A stretch of DNA of 64,000 nucleotides from Thiohalobacter thiocyanaticus. Lineage in GTDB: Bacteria; Pseudomonadota; Gammaproteobacteria; Thiohalobacterales; Thiohalobacteraceae. Below, piece after piece: positions 52,926 to 61,559 of the stretch. The translations under genes and the position numbers were made by a program. The notes beneath the pieces were generated by a model. The model did not search any database and was not told the origin of the DNA. It saw nothing but the letters and a program-made list of their open reading frames with translations. Location of the stretch: contig NZ_QZMU01000001.1 of NCBI RefSeq assembly GCF_003932505.1, positions 2,613,001 to 2,677,000 on the forward strand. The letters run 5' to 3'. How positions within the stretch are numbered: the first letter of the stretch is position 1; the number at the start of each line of letters is the position of its first letter.

Positions 52926-53918
52926 CTAGCCCAGACTGGCCAGTTCGCGCTCCAGCAGATCGGGATCGCCCAGGTTCAGCTCCACCAGCCGGCGCAGGTG
53001 GGTGATGCTGTCCAGATCGATGTCCTCGCAGCGCAGTCCCAGCCGGTCGGCTTCCTGATGGGCGATACTGACATCCATGACAATGAGGGCATCCTCGCCC
53101 AGTCGGAGTTCCAGTCGCAACGGGCCTTCGGCCTCGCCTTTCCAGTCCTGCGGTCGGGCAATCAGCGCGCCCTTGAGTGAGAGATCCAGCAGTTCCACCG
53201 CCCACTGCCGCTCACCGGCGGACAGACGGGCCTCGGCGTCGAAGGGGATGCGGGTGAAGCGGCGTCGCTGTTGCTCGGGTTCGGCCGTGGCAGCCGGCGC
53301 CGGCGTCGGTGCGGGCTCCTGCTGTGGCTGGTCGAGAAAGAATTGCAGCTCCAGCAGGCCGATCTGCAACCGGTCGCCCTCATGGAGTTCACGCGACGCG
53401 TCACCGATGTCCTCGCCATTGACTCGCGGCGTGGTTTCGCCCTCCAGGTGGGAGAGGTAATACCCCTTGTCCCGGCGCGCGATCATGGCCACATGTTCGC
53501 CGCGCTTGCCGACCCGGGTGAGGGCACGGTCCAGACGGATGGTGCGGCCGAAGTGACTGCCGCTCATGATCTGCATCCAGCCGGTGACCCGGTGACGGGT
53601 GATCGGGGTGACGTTGGCCTGCTCCGTGCCGCCCTCGCTGCTGTAGCTGAGTTGATGCTTGCCGACCTGGATACGGTCGCCATCCGCCAGGGTATGCGCC
53701 GCCTCGATGGCCTTGCCGTTGATCTGCACGCCGGCCTCGGGCCGGGGTGTGATATGGATCCCTTCGGCATCGATGCGGATATCGGCGTGATGCGGTTCCA
53801 CGGCCAGGCTGTCGATGTGGATCTGGCACTGGGGGTCACGGCCGATGCACAGGGTCTCGCCCAGCAGAGGGAATATCCTCAGGACCTTGTCCCTGAATGT
53901 CAGCGTCAGTTTCGCCAT
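52926..53918 (-). CDS. FHA-FHA-PilZ protein
   Basis: This 330-residue cytoplasmic protein has a first FHA domain (about 1-95: LCIGRDPQCQIHID, phosphothreonine-binding loop type). A second, more divergent FHA domain (about 115-200: TRVGKRGEHVAMI, TPRVNGEDI) and an Ala/Pro linker follow. A C-terminal PilZ domain (about 225-330) opens with RRRFTRIPFDAEARL and contains LLDLSLKGALI, the RxxxR and D/NxSxxG parts of the c-di-GMP site. The protein could join phosphothreonine recognition to c-di-GMP. ATG 53918 is used because the domain starts there. Confidence 0.8.
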   Translation of the reverse strand: MAKLTLTFRDKVLRIFPLLGETLCIGRDPQCQIHIDSLAVEPHHADIRIDAEGIHITPRPEAGVQINGKAIEAAHTLADGDRIQVGKHQLSYSSEGGTEQANVTPITRHRVTGWMQIMSGSHFGRTIRLDRALTRVGKRGEHVAMIARRDKGYYLSHLEGETTPRVNGEDIGDASRELHEGDRLQIGLLELQFFLDQPQQEPAPTPAPAATAEPEQQRRRFTRIPFDAEARLSAGERQWAVELLDLSLKGALIARPQDWKGEAEGPLRLELRLGEDALIVMDVSIAHQEADRLGLRCEDIDLDSITHLRRLVELNLGDPDLLERELASLG

Positions 53919-54105
53919 GTGTCGTCCCGTGCCCCGAAGGGGTAAGAAAATCCTGCCGGAATCATGCCTTTTCCTGGCAGTTTCGATCCGAGATTGCCAG
54001 AACGGCGGTGCCGGTACCATGCCGTCTGTCAGAGTATCGGCGCCGCCGGTCCATTATTTAGTAGGTGGGGGAGCCGGCGCGGGGCCGGTGGTCCGGCCGG
54101 CTCGG

Positions 54106-55386
54106 TCAGCTGGCTGCGGCGGGTTGCTTCCTCAGCCGGGGATCGATGCGCACGGTTTTTACGGCATTGTCCCGGGTCTGGACGATTTCCACCGGATAGC
54201 CGGCCAGCAGCAGGCTGGTGCCGGGCTCCGGGATGGCTTCCATGTGTTCCAGGATCAGGCCGTTGAGCGTCTTTGGCCCGCTGGTGGGTAGTTCCATCTT
54301 GAGTGCCCGGTTCAGGTCACGTACCGCGGCGGTGGCGTCGACCAGAAAGCTGCCGTCCTCCTGCGGGGTGATGTCCTTGTACAGCGAATAGGGATCGGTG
54401 GTGAACTCGCCGACGATCTCCTCCAGGATGTCCTCCAGCGTGGCCAGGCCCAGGATGTCGCCGTACTCGTCCACCACCAGGCCGGTGCGGCGCCCCTCGC
54501 GCTGGAAATTCAGTAGCTGGCGGTTCAGCGGTGTGCCTTCGGGAATGAAATAGGGATCGCGGGCGATGCGGCGGATGCTCTCGTGGCTGAGTTCACCGGC
54601 GCGCAGCAGCGGGGTGACATTGCGCATGTGCAGGATGCCCACCACGTGATCGATGGATTCCTCGTAGACCGGCAGCCGTGTGTACTGGGTATGGGAGAGA
54701 AAGTCCTCGATCTCCTCGAGGTTCTCGGTCAGGTCCACGCCGTCGATCTCGTTGCGCGGGACCATGATGTCCTCCACCGTGATCTTCTCCAGGTCCAGCA
54801 GGTTGAGCAGCATCTTCTGGTGGCGCTTGGGGATCATCGCGCCGGCTTCCAGTACCACGGTGCGCAGTTCCTCGCTGGACAGGGCCGTCCCCCCGGTCTG
54901 TTCGGGGGAGACCCGCATCAGCCGCAGCATGCTGTTGGCGATGAGATTGATCACCCACACCAGCGGATAGAGCAGGCGCAGCAGCGGCCGATAGACGAAG
55001 GCGGCAGGAAAGGCGATGCGCTCCGGGTGCAGGGCGGCCAGGGTCTTGGGCGTGACTTCGGCGAAGATGAGGATCACCACGGTGAGCAGTGCGGTGGCCA
55101 CCATTATGCCGGCCTCGCCCAGCAGGCGGATGGCGATGACGGTGGCCAGGGCCGAGGCCAGGATGTTGACGAAGTTGTTGCCGAGCAGGATCAGACCGAT
55201 CAGCCGGTCCGGCCGCTCCAGCAGTTGCTGGGCCCGTTTCGCGCCGGGATTGCCGCCCCGGGCCAGGTGACGCAGCCGGTAGCGGTTGAGGGTCATCAGG
55301 CCGGTTTCCGAGCCGGAAAAGAAGGCCGAGAGGATGATGAGAAAAAACAGGGCTCCCAGCAGGACGCTAAGGGGGATGTCAGCCAA
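54106..55386 (-). CDS. corB: CorB/CorC-type transporter (DUF21-CBS-CBS-CorC_HlyC)
   Basis: This 426-residue inner-membrane protein has a DUF21 membrane domain (about 5-180: AFFSGSETGLMTLNRYRL and EVTPKTLAAL). Two CBS domains (about 205-330: ITVEDIMVPRNEIDGVDL) and a C-terminal CorC_HlyC domain (SFLVDATAAVRDLNRAL) follow. CNNM/CorB proteins export Mg2+. Adjacent ypjD and nearby ffh match the E. coli ffh-ypjD-yfjD locus. The start is TTG 55386 with GGAG eleven bases upstream. Confidence 0.9.
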   Translation of the reverse strand: MADIPLSVLLGALFFLIILSAFFSGSETGLMTLNRYRLRHLARGGNPGAKRAQQLLERPDRLIGLILLGNNFVNILASALATVIAIRLLGEAGIMVATALLTVVILIFAEVTPKTLAALHPERIAFPAAFVYRPLLRLLYPLVWVINLIANSMLRLMRVSPEQTGGTALSSEELRTVVLEAGAMIPKRHQKMLLNLLDLEKITVEDIMVPRNEIDGVDLTENLEEIEDFLSHTQYTRLPVYEESIDHVVGILHMRNVTPLLRAGELSHESIRRIARDPYFIPEGTPLNRQLLNFQREGRRTGLVVDEYGDILGLATLEDILEEIVGEFTTDPYSLYKDITPQEDGSFLVDATAAVRDLNRALKMELPTSGPKTLNGLILEHMEAIPEPGTSLLLAGYPVEIVQTRDNAVKTVRIDPRLRKQPAAAS

Positions 55387-55458
55387 GGGATTGGTTGCTC
55401 CGGATTCTTCTGGTGGAGGATAGTGTAGGGCAAGGCCCGCGGCGTGTCAGGGCCGGCA

Positions 55459-56262
55459 CTAAAGCAGTATCTCCAACACCAGCTTGGTGCCGAAATAGGC
55501 CAGCATCAGGAAGACAAAGCCGCCCAGGGTCCAGCGGATGGCGGTGCGGCCGCGCCAGCCGAAGCGCCAGTGGCCCCACAACAGCACCCCGAACACCACC
55601 CAGGCCACGATCGACAGCACCGTCTTGTGTACCAGATGCTGGGCGAAGATATCCTCGAGGAAGAGCACGCCGGTGATCAGGGCGAGGGTGAGCAGGGCGA
55701 AGCCCACCCCGATCAGCTGCATCAGGATCAGTTCCATGCCGCGCAGCGGCGGCAGTACCTGCAGGATCCTGCCCAGTTTGTGATGGCGCAGCTGGTGTTC
55801 CTGCACCGCCAGCAGCACCGCCTGCAGCGCGGCCAGCCCCAGCACGCTGTAGGCGATGACAGAGACCAGGACGTGCAGATCCAGCTGCCAGCCGGCCTGG
55901 TCGAGGATGATGTGCTCAGTCGAATAGGCGAACATCAGGGCAATGGTCAGGGCCGCTACCGGCAGCACCACCACGCCGAGGTTTTCCAGCGGCCGGTACA
56001 GGGAGGCCAGCAACAGCAGGGCGACACTGAGCAGGGCGATCAGGGAGGCGGCGTTGAAGAAGCCGAGATTCAGCCCCGAGGCCGTCATCAGCGCCGGCCA
56101 GAGCACCGCCGCATGCAGCGCCACCCCGGCAAACCCCAGGCCGATCACACTGTTACGCCCACCTGTGCCGGGTTCCAGGCCACGCACCATGCGCGCGACC
56201 AGCAGGCTGCCGGAGGCGAGGTAAAGAAGTATGGCAAGGATGCCGATGAGGTGCGTATGCAT
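55459..56262 (-). CDS. ypjD: CcsA/CcmC-like membrane protein YpjD
   Basis: This 267-residue protein has about eight membrane helices and belongs to the cytochrome c assembly protein family. The WxxxxWG-like region is weak, but conserved His positions are present (WQLDLHVLVSVIAYSVLG and FLEDIFAQHLVHKT). Members next to ffh/corB are uncharacterised; a haem-handling role is inferred only from the family. It is upstream of and co-oriented with corB. Confidence 0.88.
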   Translation of the reverse strand: MHTHLIGILAILLYLASGSLLVARMVRGLEPGTGGRNSVIGLGFAGVALHAAVLWPALMTASGLNLGFFNAASLIALLSVALLLLASLYRPLENLGVVVLPVAALTIALMFAYSTEHIILDQAGWQLDLHVLVSVIAYSVLGLAALQAVLLAVQEHQLRHHKLGRILQVLPPLRGMELILMQLIGVGFALLTLALITGVLFLEDIFAQHLVHKTVLSIVAWVVFGVLLWGHWRFGWRGRTAIRWTLGGFVFLMLAYFGTKLVLEILL

Positions 56263-56456
56263 GTGCTAAACAGCGGATTTCCGGAAGCTATTCCGACGGG
56301 GCCGACAGGCAGGATAAAGCCAAGACCGCCGGACTGCAATAACAGGACCGGTCCGGTGCACGGGAATCGCGACAGGTGTATTTGAAGAGGCGAAATGTGA
56401 AACCTTCGACAGTCACAGAGGGGGCCATGGGGGCAGAGTGTCGACAGGGGGCTGAG

Positions 56457-57248
56457 ATGGAACAGGCAGTCGGACTGGAGACAATGCAGGTACGGACCCT
56501 GGGCTGCAGCGGCGGCATCGGCGGTGAGCTGCGCACGACCTGTTTTCAGGTCGATGATGACATTCTCATCGATGCCGGTACCGGGCTGGGCAATCTGTCA
56601 CTGGAACAGATGAAGGGCATCCGTCACATCTTTCTGACCCACTCGCATCTGGACCACCTCGCCGGTATCCCGCTGATGGTGGATTCCATCTTCGGCGATA
56701 TCACCGAACCGGTGGTCGTCCATGCCGCCCCGGCTACACTTGCCGCCCTGCGCGAACATATCTTCAACTGGGTGATCTGGCCCGATTTCTCCATTCTACC
56801 GACGGCCAGCCGACCGGTGATCCGATTCGAGGCGATGCAACCGGGCGAGGTCGTCGAGCTCGATGGCCGTCGTATCGAGATGATCGAGGTCAATCATGTC
56901 GTTCCCGGTGTGGCTTACTGCATCGAAAAGGGTGTCAAGACCTTCGCCTTCAGCGGCGATACCACTACCAACGACACCCTGTGGCCGGCGCTCAACCGCC
57001 ATGCCCGGCTCGATGCCTTGGTGGTGGAATGTGCTTTCGCCGACGAGGACGAGGCGCTTTCGCAAAAGGCCTTTCATTACTGTCCCCGCACCCTGATCGC
57101 TGATCTGGCCAAGCTCAACCATCGACCGCGTATCTACATTACCCACCTCAAGCCCGGGGCCGAGGACCGCATCGTGGCCCAGCTCCAGGCCCGGCTGCCG
57201 GACCTGGAGCTCCGACGCCTATCCGGCGGCCAGCTTATCCGGCTATAA
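56457..57248 (+). CDS. Class II cyclic-nucleotide phosphodiesterase (MBL fold)
   Basis: This 263-residue metallo-beta-lactamase-fold enzyme is of the PDEase II type, expected to hydrolyse cAMP. The metal site is LTHSHLDHLAGIP, with further ligands in EVNHVVPGVAY, FSGDTTTND and YITHLKPG. The N-terminal VRTLGCSGGIGG matches the family. The start is uncertain: ATG 56457 (after AGGGGG) is preferred to 56376 or 56484. It diverges from ypjD and ends over the ffh -10-like TATAAT. It probably balances the cyclase at 48551-50779. Confidence 0.87.
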   Translation: MEQAVGLETMQVRTLGCSGGIGGELRTTCFQVDDDILIDAGTGLGNLSLEQMKGIRHIFLTHSHLDHLAGIPLMVDSIFGDITEPVVVHAAPATLAALREHIFNWVIWPDFSILPTASRPVIRFEAMQPGEVVELDGRRIEMIEVNHVVPGVAYCIEKGVKTFAFSGDTTTNDTLWPALNRHARLDALVVECAFADEDEALSQKAFHYCPRTLIADLAKLNHRPRIYITHLKPGAEDRIVAQLQARLPDLELRRLSGGQLIRL

Positions 57249-57310
57249 TAGCGCTGCAATTTCCCCATTACGGCCCGCGCTCGCATGGGCGTGGCCGGGC
57301 AGCGAGTCTT

Positions 57311-58666
57311 ATGTTTGAAAATCTCTCCGAACGTCTCGGCCAGACCCTGAAACGGCTGCGCGGTCAGGGCCGCCTGACCGAGGACAACATCAAGGACACC
57401 CTGCGTGAGGTGCGCATGGCCCTGCTGGAGGCCGACGTGGCTCTGCCGGTGGTCAAGGCCTTCGTCGACCGGGTGCGCGAGCGCGCCGTCGGCCAGGAGG
57501 TGCTGAAGAGCCTCACTCCGGGACAGGCCCTGGTCAAGGTGGTGCACCAGGAACTGGTCACCACCATGGGCGAGGCCAACGAGGGGCTTAACCTCAATGT
57601 GCAGCCGCCGGCGGTGATCCTGATGGCCGGACTGCAGGGCTCGGGCAAGACCACCAGCACCGGCAAGCTGGCGCGCTGGCTGAGCGAGAAGCAGAAGAAA
57701 TCAGTGCTGGTGGTGAGCTGCGACATCTATCGTCCCGCGGCCATCAAGCAGCTGGAGACCGTGGCCGGAGAGGTCGGGGCCCGGTTCTATCCCAGCACCA
57801 CCGAGCAGGATCCGGTGGACATTGCCCGCGGTGCCATCGATCACGCCCGCAAGCAGTTCATCGACGTGGTCATCATCGACACTGCCGGGCGGCTGCACAT
57901 CGACGCCGACATGATGGACGAGATCCGTCGGCTGCATGAGGCTGTCGAGCCGGCCGAGACCCTGTTCGTGGTCGACAGTATGACCGGCCAGGACGCGGCC
58001 AATACCGCCAGGGCCTTCCATGACGCCCTGCCGCTGACCGGCGTGGTGCTGACCAAGACCGATGGCGATGCCCGCGGCGGCGCGGCCCTGTCCATTCGTC
58101 ACATCACCGGCAAGCCGATCAAGTTCCTGGGCGTGGGTGAGAAGAACACGGCGCTGGAACCCTTCCATCCCGAACGGGTGGCCTCGCGCATCCTCGGCAT
58201 GGGCGATGTGCTCAGCCTGGTGGAGGAGGCCGAGCAGAAGGTCGATCGCGACAAGGTCGAGAAGCTCGCCAGCAAGCTCAAGAAGGGCAAGGGCTTCGAC
58301 CTGGAGGATTTCCGCGACCAGCTGCAGCAGATGATGAGCATGGGCGGGCTGGCCGGCCTGATGGACAAGCTGCCCATGGGGGATCTGCCCAAGGGCGTGC
58401 AGGGCCAGATGGACGACCGCGAACTGGTGCGGATGGTGGCCATCATCAACTCCATGACCGCCCGCGAGCGCCGGCGGCCGGAACTGATCAAGGGCTCGCG
58501 CAAGCGCCGCATCGCCAACGGCTCCGGCACCCAGGTGCAGGATGTGAACAAGCTGCTCAAGCAGTTCACCCAGATGCAGAAGATGATGAAGAAGATGTCC
58601 AAGGGCGGCATGGCCAAGATGATGCGGGGCATGAAGGGCAAGCTGCCGCAGGGGTTGCCTTTCTAG
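57311..58666 (+). CDS. ffh: Signal recognition particle protein Ffh
   Basis: This 451-residue SRP GTPase has an N domain (about 1-85), a G domain with GLQGSGKTTSTGKLA, DTAGRLH and LTKTDGDARGG, and a Met-rich M domain (about 300-450: MQKMMKKMSKGGMAKMM) that binds signal peptides and 4.5S RNA. A TATAAT at 57244-57249 overlaps the stop codon of the preceding gene and may be its promoter -10 box. Confidence 0.97.
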   Translation: MFENLSERLGQTLKRLRGQGRLTEDNIKDTLREVRMALLEADVALPVVKAFVDRVRERAVGQEVLKSLTPGQALVKVVHQELVTTMGEANEGLNLNVQPPAVILMAGLQGSGKTTSTGKLARWLSEKQKKSVLVVSCDIYRPAAIKQLETVAGEVGARFYPSTTEQDPVDIARGAIDHARKQFIDVVIIDTAGRLHIDADMMDEIRRLHEAVEPAETLFVVDSMTGQDAANTARAFHDALPLTGVVLTKTDGDARGGAALSIRHITGKPIKFLGVGEKNTALEPFHPERVASRILGMGDVLSLVEEAEQKVDRDKVEKLASKLKKGKGFDLEDFRDQLQQMMSMGGLAGLMDKLPMGDLPKGVQGQMDDRELVRMVAIINSMTARERRRPELIKGSRKRRIANGSGTQVQDVNKLLKQFTQMQKMMKKMSKGGMAKMMRGMKGKLPQGLPF

Positions 58667-58721
58667 GCCGTGGGGAGTGAGACAACTTTTCTCCTCACTC
58701 CTCACTGAAACAAAACTAAAG

Positions 58722-58751
58722 AAAAACGGCGGACCGTTTCCGGTACCGCCG
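58722..58751 (-). terminator. Intrinsic terminator facing the minus strand
   Basis: On the minus strand CGGCGGTACCG-GAAA-CGGTCCGCCG forms a stem with one bulged base and is followed by a T-run (complement of 58722-58726, then CTTT). It would end a minus-strand transcript coming from the AT-rich island at 58780-59150, evidence that something there is transcribed. Confidence 0.6.
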
Positions 58752-58843
58752 CCAATGTCGCGCTGTCGCTTAGCAGTCATTCAACAGATGTTTTTATGCT
58801 TGCTCGCTGTTGTCAGGCTGCTGCTAAAACCCGTTATGTTTTT

Positions 58844-59038
58844 TTATCCGGGCAACTCCTCCATTTCTTGTTCGTTGTGAAACTCGACTCCACCAACTGG
58901 ATTCTTGTTGTTGTGTGAGTCTCTTGGAGCAATGCCTGTGCCAGTTTTTGTTTCATTTTGAACATCAATGAGTTGGGGTGAAACAGTCAGTTCCTGGCAG
59001 TTCTCGGGGTGCAAAATGAAAAATATTTCGACACCCAA
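58844..59038 (-). CDS. Candidate small gene in an AT-rich island (possibly frameshifted)
   Basis: A 64-codon minus-strand frame ends EMEELPG and contains polar segments such as VSPQLIDVQNETKT. Its base composition is far more AT-rich than the rest of the window. The frame immediately upstream, shifted at the T-run near 59016-59024, encodes a signal-peptide-like stretch (NKFLYLFLAIVFEFIFMI) then GHGKRDWVSKYF. The two could be one small secreted protein broken by a frameshift. A matching terminator lies downstream. No family is recognised, and the start codon is unclear (TTG in this frame). Confidence 0.35.
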   Translation of the reverse strand: MGVEIFFILHPENCQELTVSPQLIDVQNETKTGTGIAPRDSHNNKNPVGGVEFHNEQEMEELPG

Positions 59039-59281
59039 TCCCTTTTGCCATGTCCGGTATTGATCATAAAAATAAATTCAAAAACAATAGCTAAGAATAA
59101 ATATAAGAATTTATTAATATTTATTCTATTCCATGTAAGAGATTTCGACGCATGCGCCGGAGCCTGGCCCGGTCGGGCGTGGCCCGTGGGGCAGGGCGTT
59201 TTTTGTGTAAGTGTTTTCGACAATCCGGGGGGCGGACCGACTACCGGTCGCCTGGCCAGGGCGCGGACGGGATGCCCGGGC

Positions 59282-59309
59282 TTCACATTTTCTGGAAATT
59301 GCGTAGAAT
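59282..59309 (+). promoter_or_regulatory. Promoter of the rpsP-rimM-trmD-rplS operon
   Basis: TTCACA (59282-59287), a 16-bp spacer and TAGAAT (59304-59309) lie about 93 bp before rpsP. The -10 context GCGTAGAATGC is identical to that of the rpsF promoter at 40094. Confidence 0.6.
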
Positions 59310-59402
59310 GCGCCGTTTACCGAATCTGGGCGCCGCCGGAGGGCGGTCCTTTGGCTGTATCGATTCAGCAGGCACCAAGCAACAACAGAGGTCAGGATAA
59401 GC

Positions 59403-59654
59403 ATGGTCACGATACGACTGGCGCGCGGTGGCGCCAAAAAGCGTCCCTTCTACCACATTGTGGTGACGGACAACCGCAATCGCCGTGATGGCCGCTACAT
59501 CGAGCGGGTGGGGTTTTTCAATCCCATCGCCAGTGGTCAGGACGTCAAGCTGCAGATGGACCAGGAACGCATCGGTTACTGGCTGTCCAAGGGCGCCAAG
59601 GCCTCCGAGCGGGTGGCCAAGCTGATCGAACAGGACCGCGCCAGCGCGGCCTGA
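59403..59654 (+). CDS. rpsP: 30S ribosomal protein S16
   Basis: This 83-residue protein begins [20 protein letters not shown] and contains [16 protein letters not shown], the canonical S16 signature. AGGAT precedes the ATG. First gene of the rpsP-rimM-trmD-rplS operon. Confidence 0.98.
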   Translation: MVTIRLARGGAKKRPFYHIVVTDNRNRRDGRYIERVGFFNPIASGQDVKLQMDQERIGYWLSKGAKASERVAKLIEQDRASAA

Positions 59655-59688
59655 ATTTCCGCTGCCTCAGGGCAGGGCGGGGGGTTGC

Positions 59689-60186
59689 GTGAGCAGGGTC
59701 GTCCTCGGTCGTGTCAGCGGTTTGTTCGGTATACACGGCTGGGTGAAGGTCTTTTCGCATACCGAACCGCGGGAGAATATCGCCACCTACCGCAGCTGGT
59801 ACCTGCAGTGCGACGGTGAGTGGCAGACGGCCCGGGTCGAACAGGGCCGGCGCCACGGCAAGGGTGTGGTGGTCAAGCTGGCCGGGGTCGAGGACCGCGA
59901 TCAGGCCGCAGCCCTGATCGGCTGCGACATCGCCATCGATCGCGAACAGCTGCCGCCGCTGCCCCCGGGCGAGTATTACTGGACCGACCTGGAAGGACTG
60001 CGGGTGGTCACGCTGGAGGGAACCGAACTGGGCCGGGTCAGCCATCTGTTCGCCACCGGTGCCAACGACGTGCTGGTGGTGCAGGGGGAGCGCGAACGCA
60101 TGCTGCCCTTCGTGCAGCCGGACGTGATCCGGCAGGTGGATCTGGAACAGGGCCTGATCGAGGTCGACTGGGATCCGGACTTCTGA
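59689..60186 (+). CDS. rimM: Ribosome maturation factor RimM
   Basis: This 165-residue 30S assembly factor that binds S19 has [16 protein letters not shown] at the start and a PRC-barrel second domain ([22 protein letters not shown] at the end). The start is GTG 59689, preceded by a G-rich run. Confidence 0.95.
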   Translation: MSRVVLGRVSGLFGIHGWVKVFSHTEPRENIATYRSWYLQCDGEWQTARVEQGRRHGKGVVVKLAGVEDRDQAAALIGCDIAIDREQLPPLPPGEYYWTDLEGLRVVTLEGTELGRVSHLFATGANDVLVVQGERERMLPFVQPDVIRQVDLEQGLIEVDWDPDF

Positions 60187-60214
60187 CCCCGTCGCATCTC
60201 AGGAACAGGTGACC

Positions 60215-60988
60215 ATGCTGCGAATCGATGTCCTCACCCTGTTCCCGGAACTGGTGGAGGCCGTGGTGCACAGCGGCGTGGTCCGCCGCGCCGCCGAACG
60301 CGGCCTGCTGCAGCTGGCGTGCTGGAATCCGCGGGACTATACCCACGACCGGCATCGCACGGTCGATGACCGGCCCTACGGCGGCGGTCCCGGCATGGTG
60401 ATGCTGTACCAGCCGCTGGCCGATGCCCTGGCCGCGGCCCGGGCGGCGGATCCGGAACCGGCCCGGGTGGTGTATCTCTCGCCCCAGGGCCGGCGGCTGG
60501 ATCAGTCCGGGGTCGGGCACCTGAGCAGCCAGGGGCGCCTGATCCTGGTGGCCGGGCGTTACGAGGGCATCGACGAGCGCTTCATCGAGGCGCATGTCGA
60601 CGAGGAATGGTCCATCGGCGACTATGTCCTGAGCGGCGGTGAGCTGCCGGCCATGGTGCTGATCGACGCCCTGACCCGGCAGCTGCCGGGGGTGCTGGGC
60701 GATGAGGACTCGGCGGCACAGGATTCGTTCATGAACGGCCTGCTGGACTGCCCGCACTACACCCGTCCGGAGCTGATCGCGGACCGGGCGGTGCCGGAGC
60801 TGCTGCTGCAGGGCAATCATGCCGCGATCGAGCGCTGGCGGCTGATGCAGGCATTGGGCCGCACCTGGCAACGGCGGCCGGACCTGCTGGAACAACGGGA
60901 TCTGACGGATGAGCAGCGCAGGCTGCTTGAAGAATTCATCGAACAATCGGGTATCAACGACAGCGATGCTGGTAGGGGAAGGTCATGA
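60215..60988 (+). CDS. trmD: tRNA (guanine37-N1)-methyltransferase
   Basis: This 257-residue SPOUT enzyme begins [14 protein letters not shown]. Knot and SAM motifs are [25 protein letters not shown] and [18 protein letters not shown] 60215 gives the usual N-terminus; GTG 60209 would add two residues. The stop overlaps rplS by 4 bp (ATGA). Confidence 0.97.
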   Translation: MLRIDVLTLFPELVEAVVHSGVVRRAAERGLLQLACWNPRDYTHDRHRTVDDRPYGGGPGMVMLYQPLADALAAARAADPEPARVVYLSPQGRRLDQSGVGHLSSQGRLILVAGRYEGIDERFIEAHVDEEWSIGDYVLSGGELPAMVLIDALTRQLPGVLGDEDSAAQDSFMNGLLDCPHYTRPELIADRAVPELLLQGNHAAIERWRLMQALGRTWQRRPDLLEQRDLTDEQRRLLEEFIEQSGINDSDAGRGRS

Positions 60989-61329
60989 GTAACATCATCC
61001 AGGAACTGGAACAGGAACAGATGGGGCGTGAGATCCCGGAATTCGCCGCGGGTGACACGGTCGTGGTCAACGTAAAGGTGGTCGAGGGCAGCCGTGAGCG
61101 TATCCAGGCCTTTGAAGGCGTGGTCATCGCCAAGCGCAACCGCGGCCTGCATTCGGCCTTCACCGTGCGCAAGGTCTCGCACGGCGAGGGTGTGGAGCGT
61201 GTGTTTCAGACCTACAGCTCCAGCATCGACAGCATCAAGGTCAAGCGTCGCGGCGACGTGCGCCGGGCCAAGCTCTACTACCTGCGCGAGCGCTCCGGCA
61301 AGTCGGCGCGGATCAAGGAAAAGATCTGA
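60985..61329 (+). CDS. rplS: 50S ribosomal protein L19
   Basis: This 114-residue protein contains [30 protein letters not shown] and the basic C-terminus [17 protein letters not shown]. Translationally coupled to trmD and last gene of the operon; a strong terminator follows. Confidence 0.98.
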   Translation: MSNIIQELEQEQMGREIPEFAAGDTVVVNVKVVEGSRERIQAFEGVVIAKRNRGLHSAFTVRKVSHGEGVERVFQTYSSSIDSIKVKRRGDVRRAKLYYLRERSGKSARIKEKI

Positions 61330-61360
61330 CCCCGTTCCTGCCGGAACGAAGCTCACAGAG

Positions 61361-61394
61361 ACGCCATGCGATCCGCTCGCATGGCGTTTTTTTT
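61361..61394 (+). terminator. Rho-independent terminator of the rpsP-rplS operon
   Basis: ACGCCATGCGA (61361-61371) pairs perfectly with TCGCATGGCGT (61377-61387) over a 5-nt loop and is followed by seven T. Confidence 0.95.
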
Positions 61395-61432
61395 CGGCAC
61401 GAGGCAATATACAGGCCGCTGTCCGGCAGAGT

Positions 61433-61531
61433 GCAGGTTGGGCTGCGCGCAGCGAAACCCAATACAAACAGTGTCGGTCTAGAGTCTTGGCCTATCGTTT
61501 TTCCCGTCATTCCGGCCTGCGCCGGAATGAC
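61433..61531. repeat. Two short palindromes after rplS
   Basis: GCAGGTTGGGCTGCGCGCAG...AACCCAATAC (61433-61464) is a repeat of the GGTTGGG type; GTCATTCCGGCCTGCGCCGGAATGAC (61506-61531) is a single-hairpin version of family B. They lie upstream of the TPR-like gene, which shows no ribosome binding site. Confidence 0.7.
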
Positions 61532-61559
61532 GGGGTTGGTATATTGATTTGCATAACCG

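Noticed and set aside
59009-59488. 159-codon plus-strand frame before rpsP
   Set aside because: It crosses the AT-rich island, the rpsP promoter and the rpsP start in another frame and has no family features.
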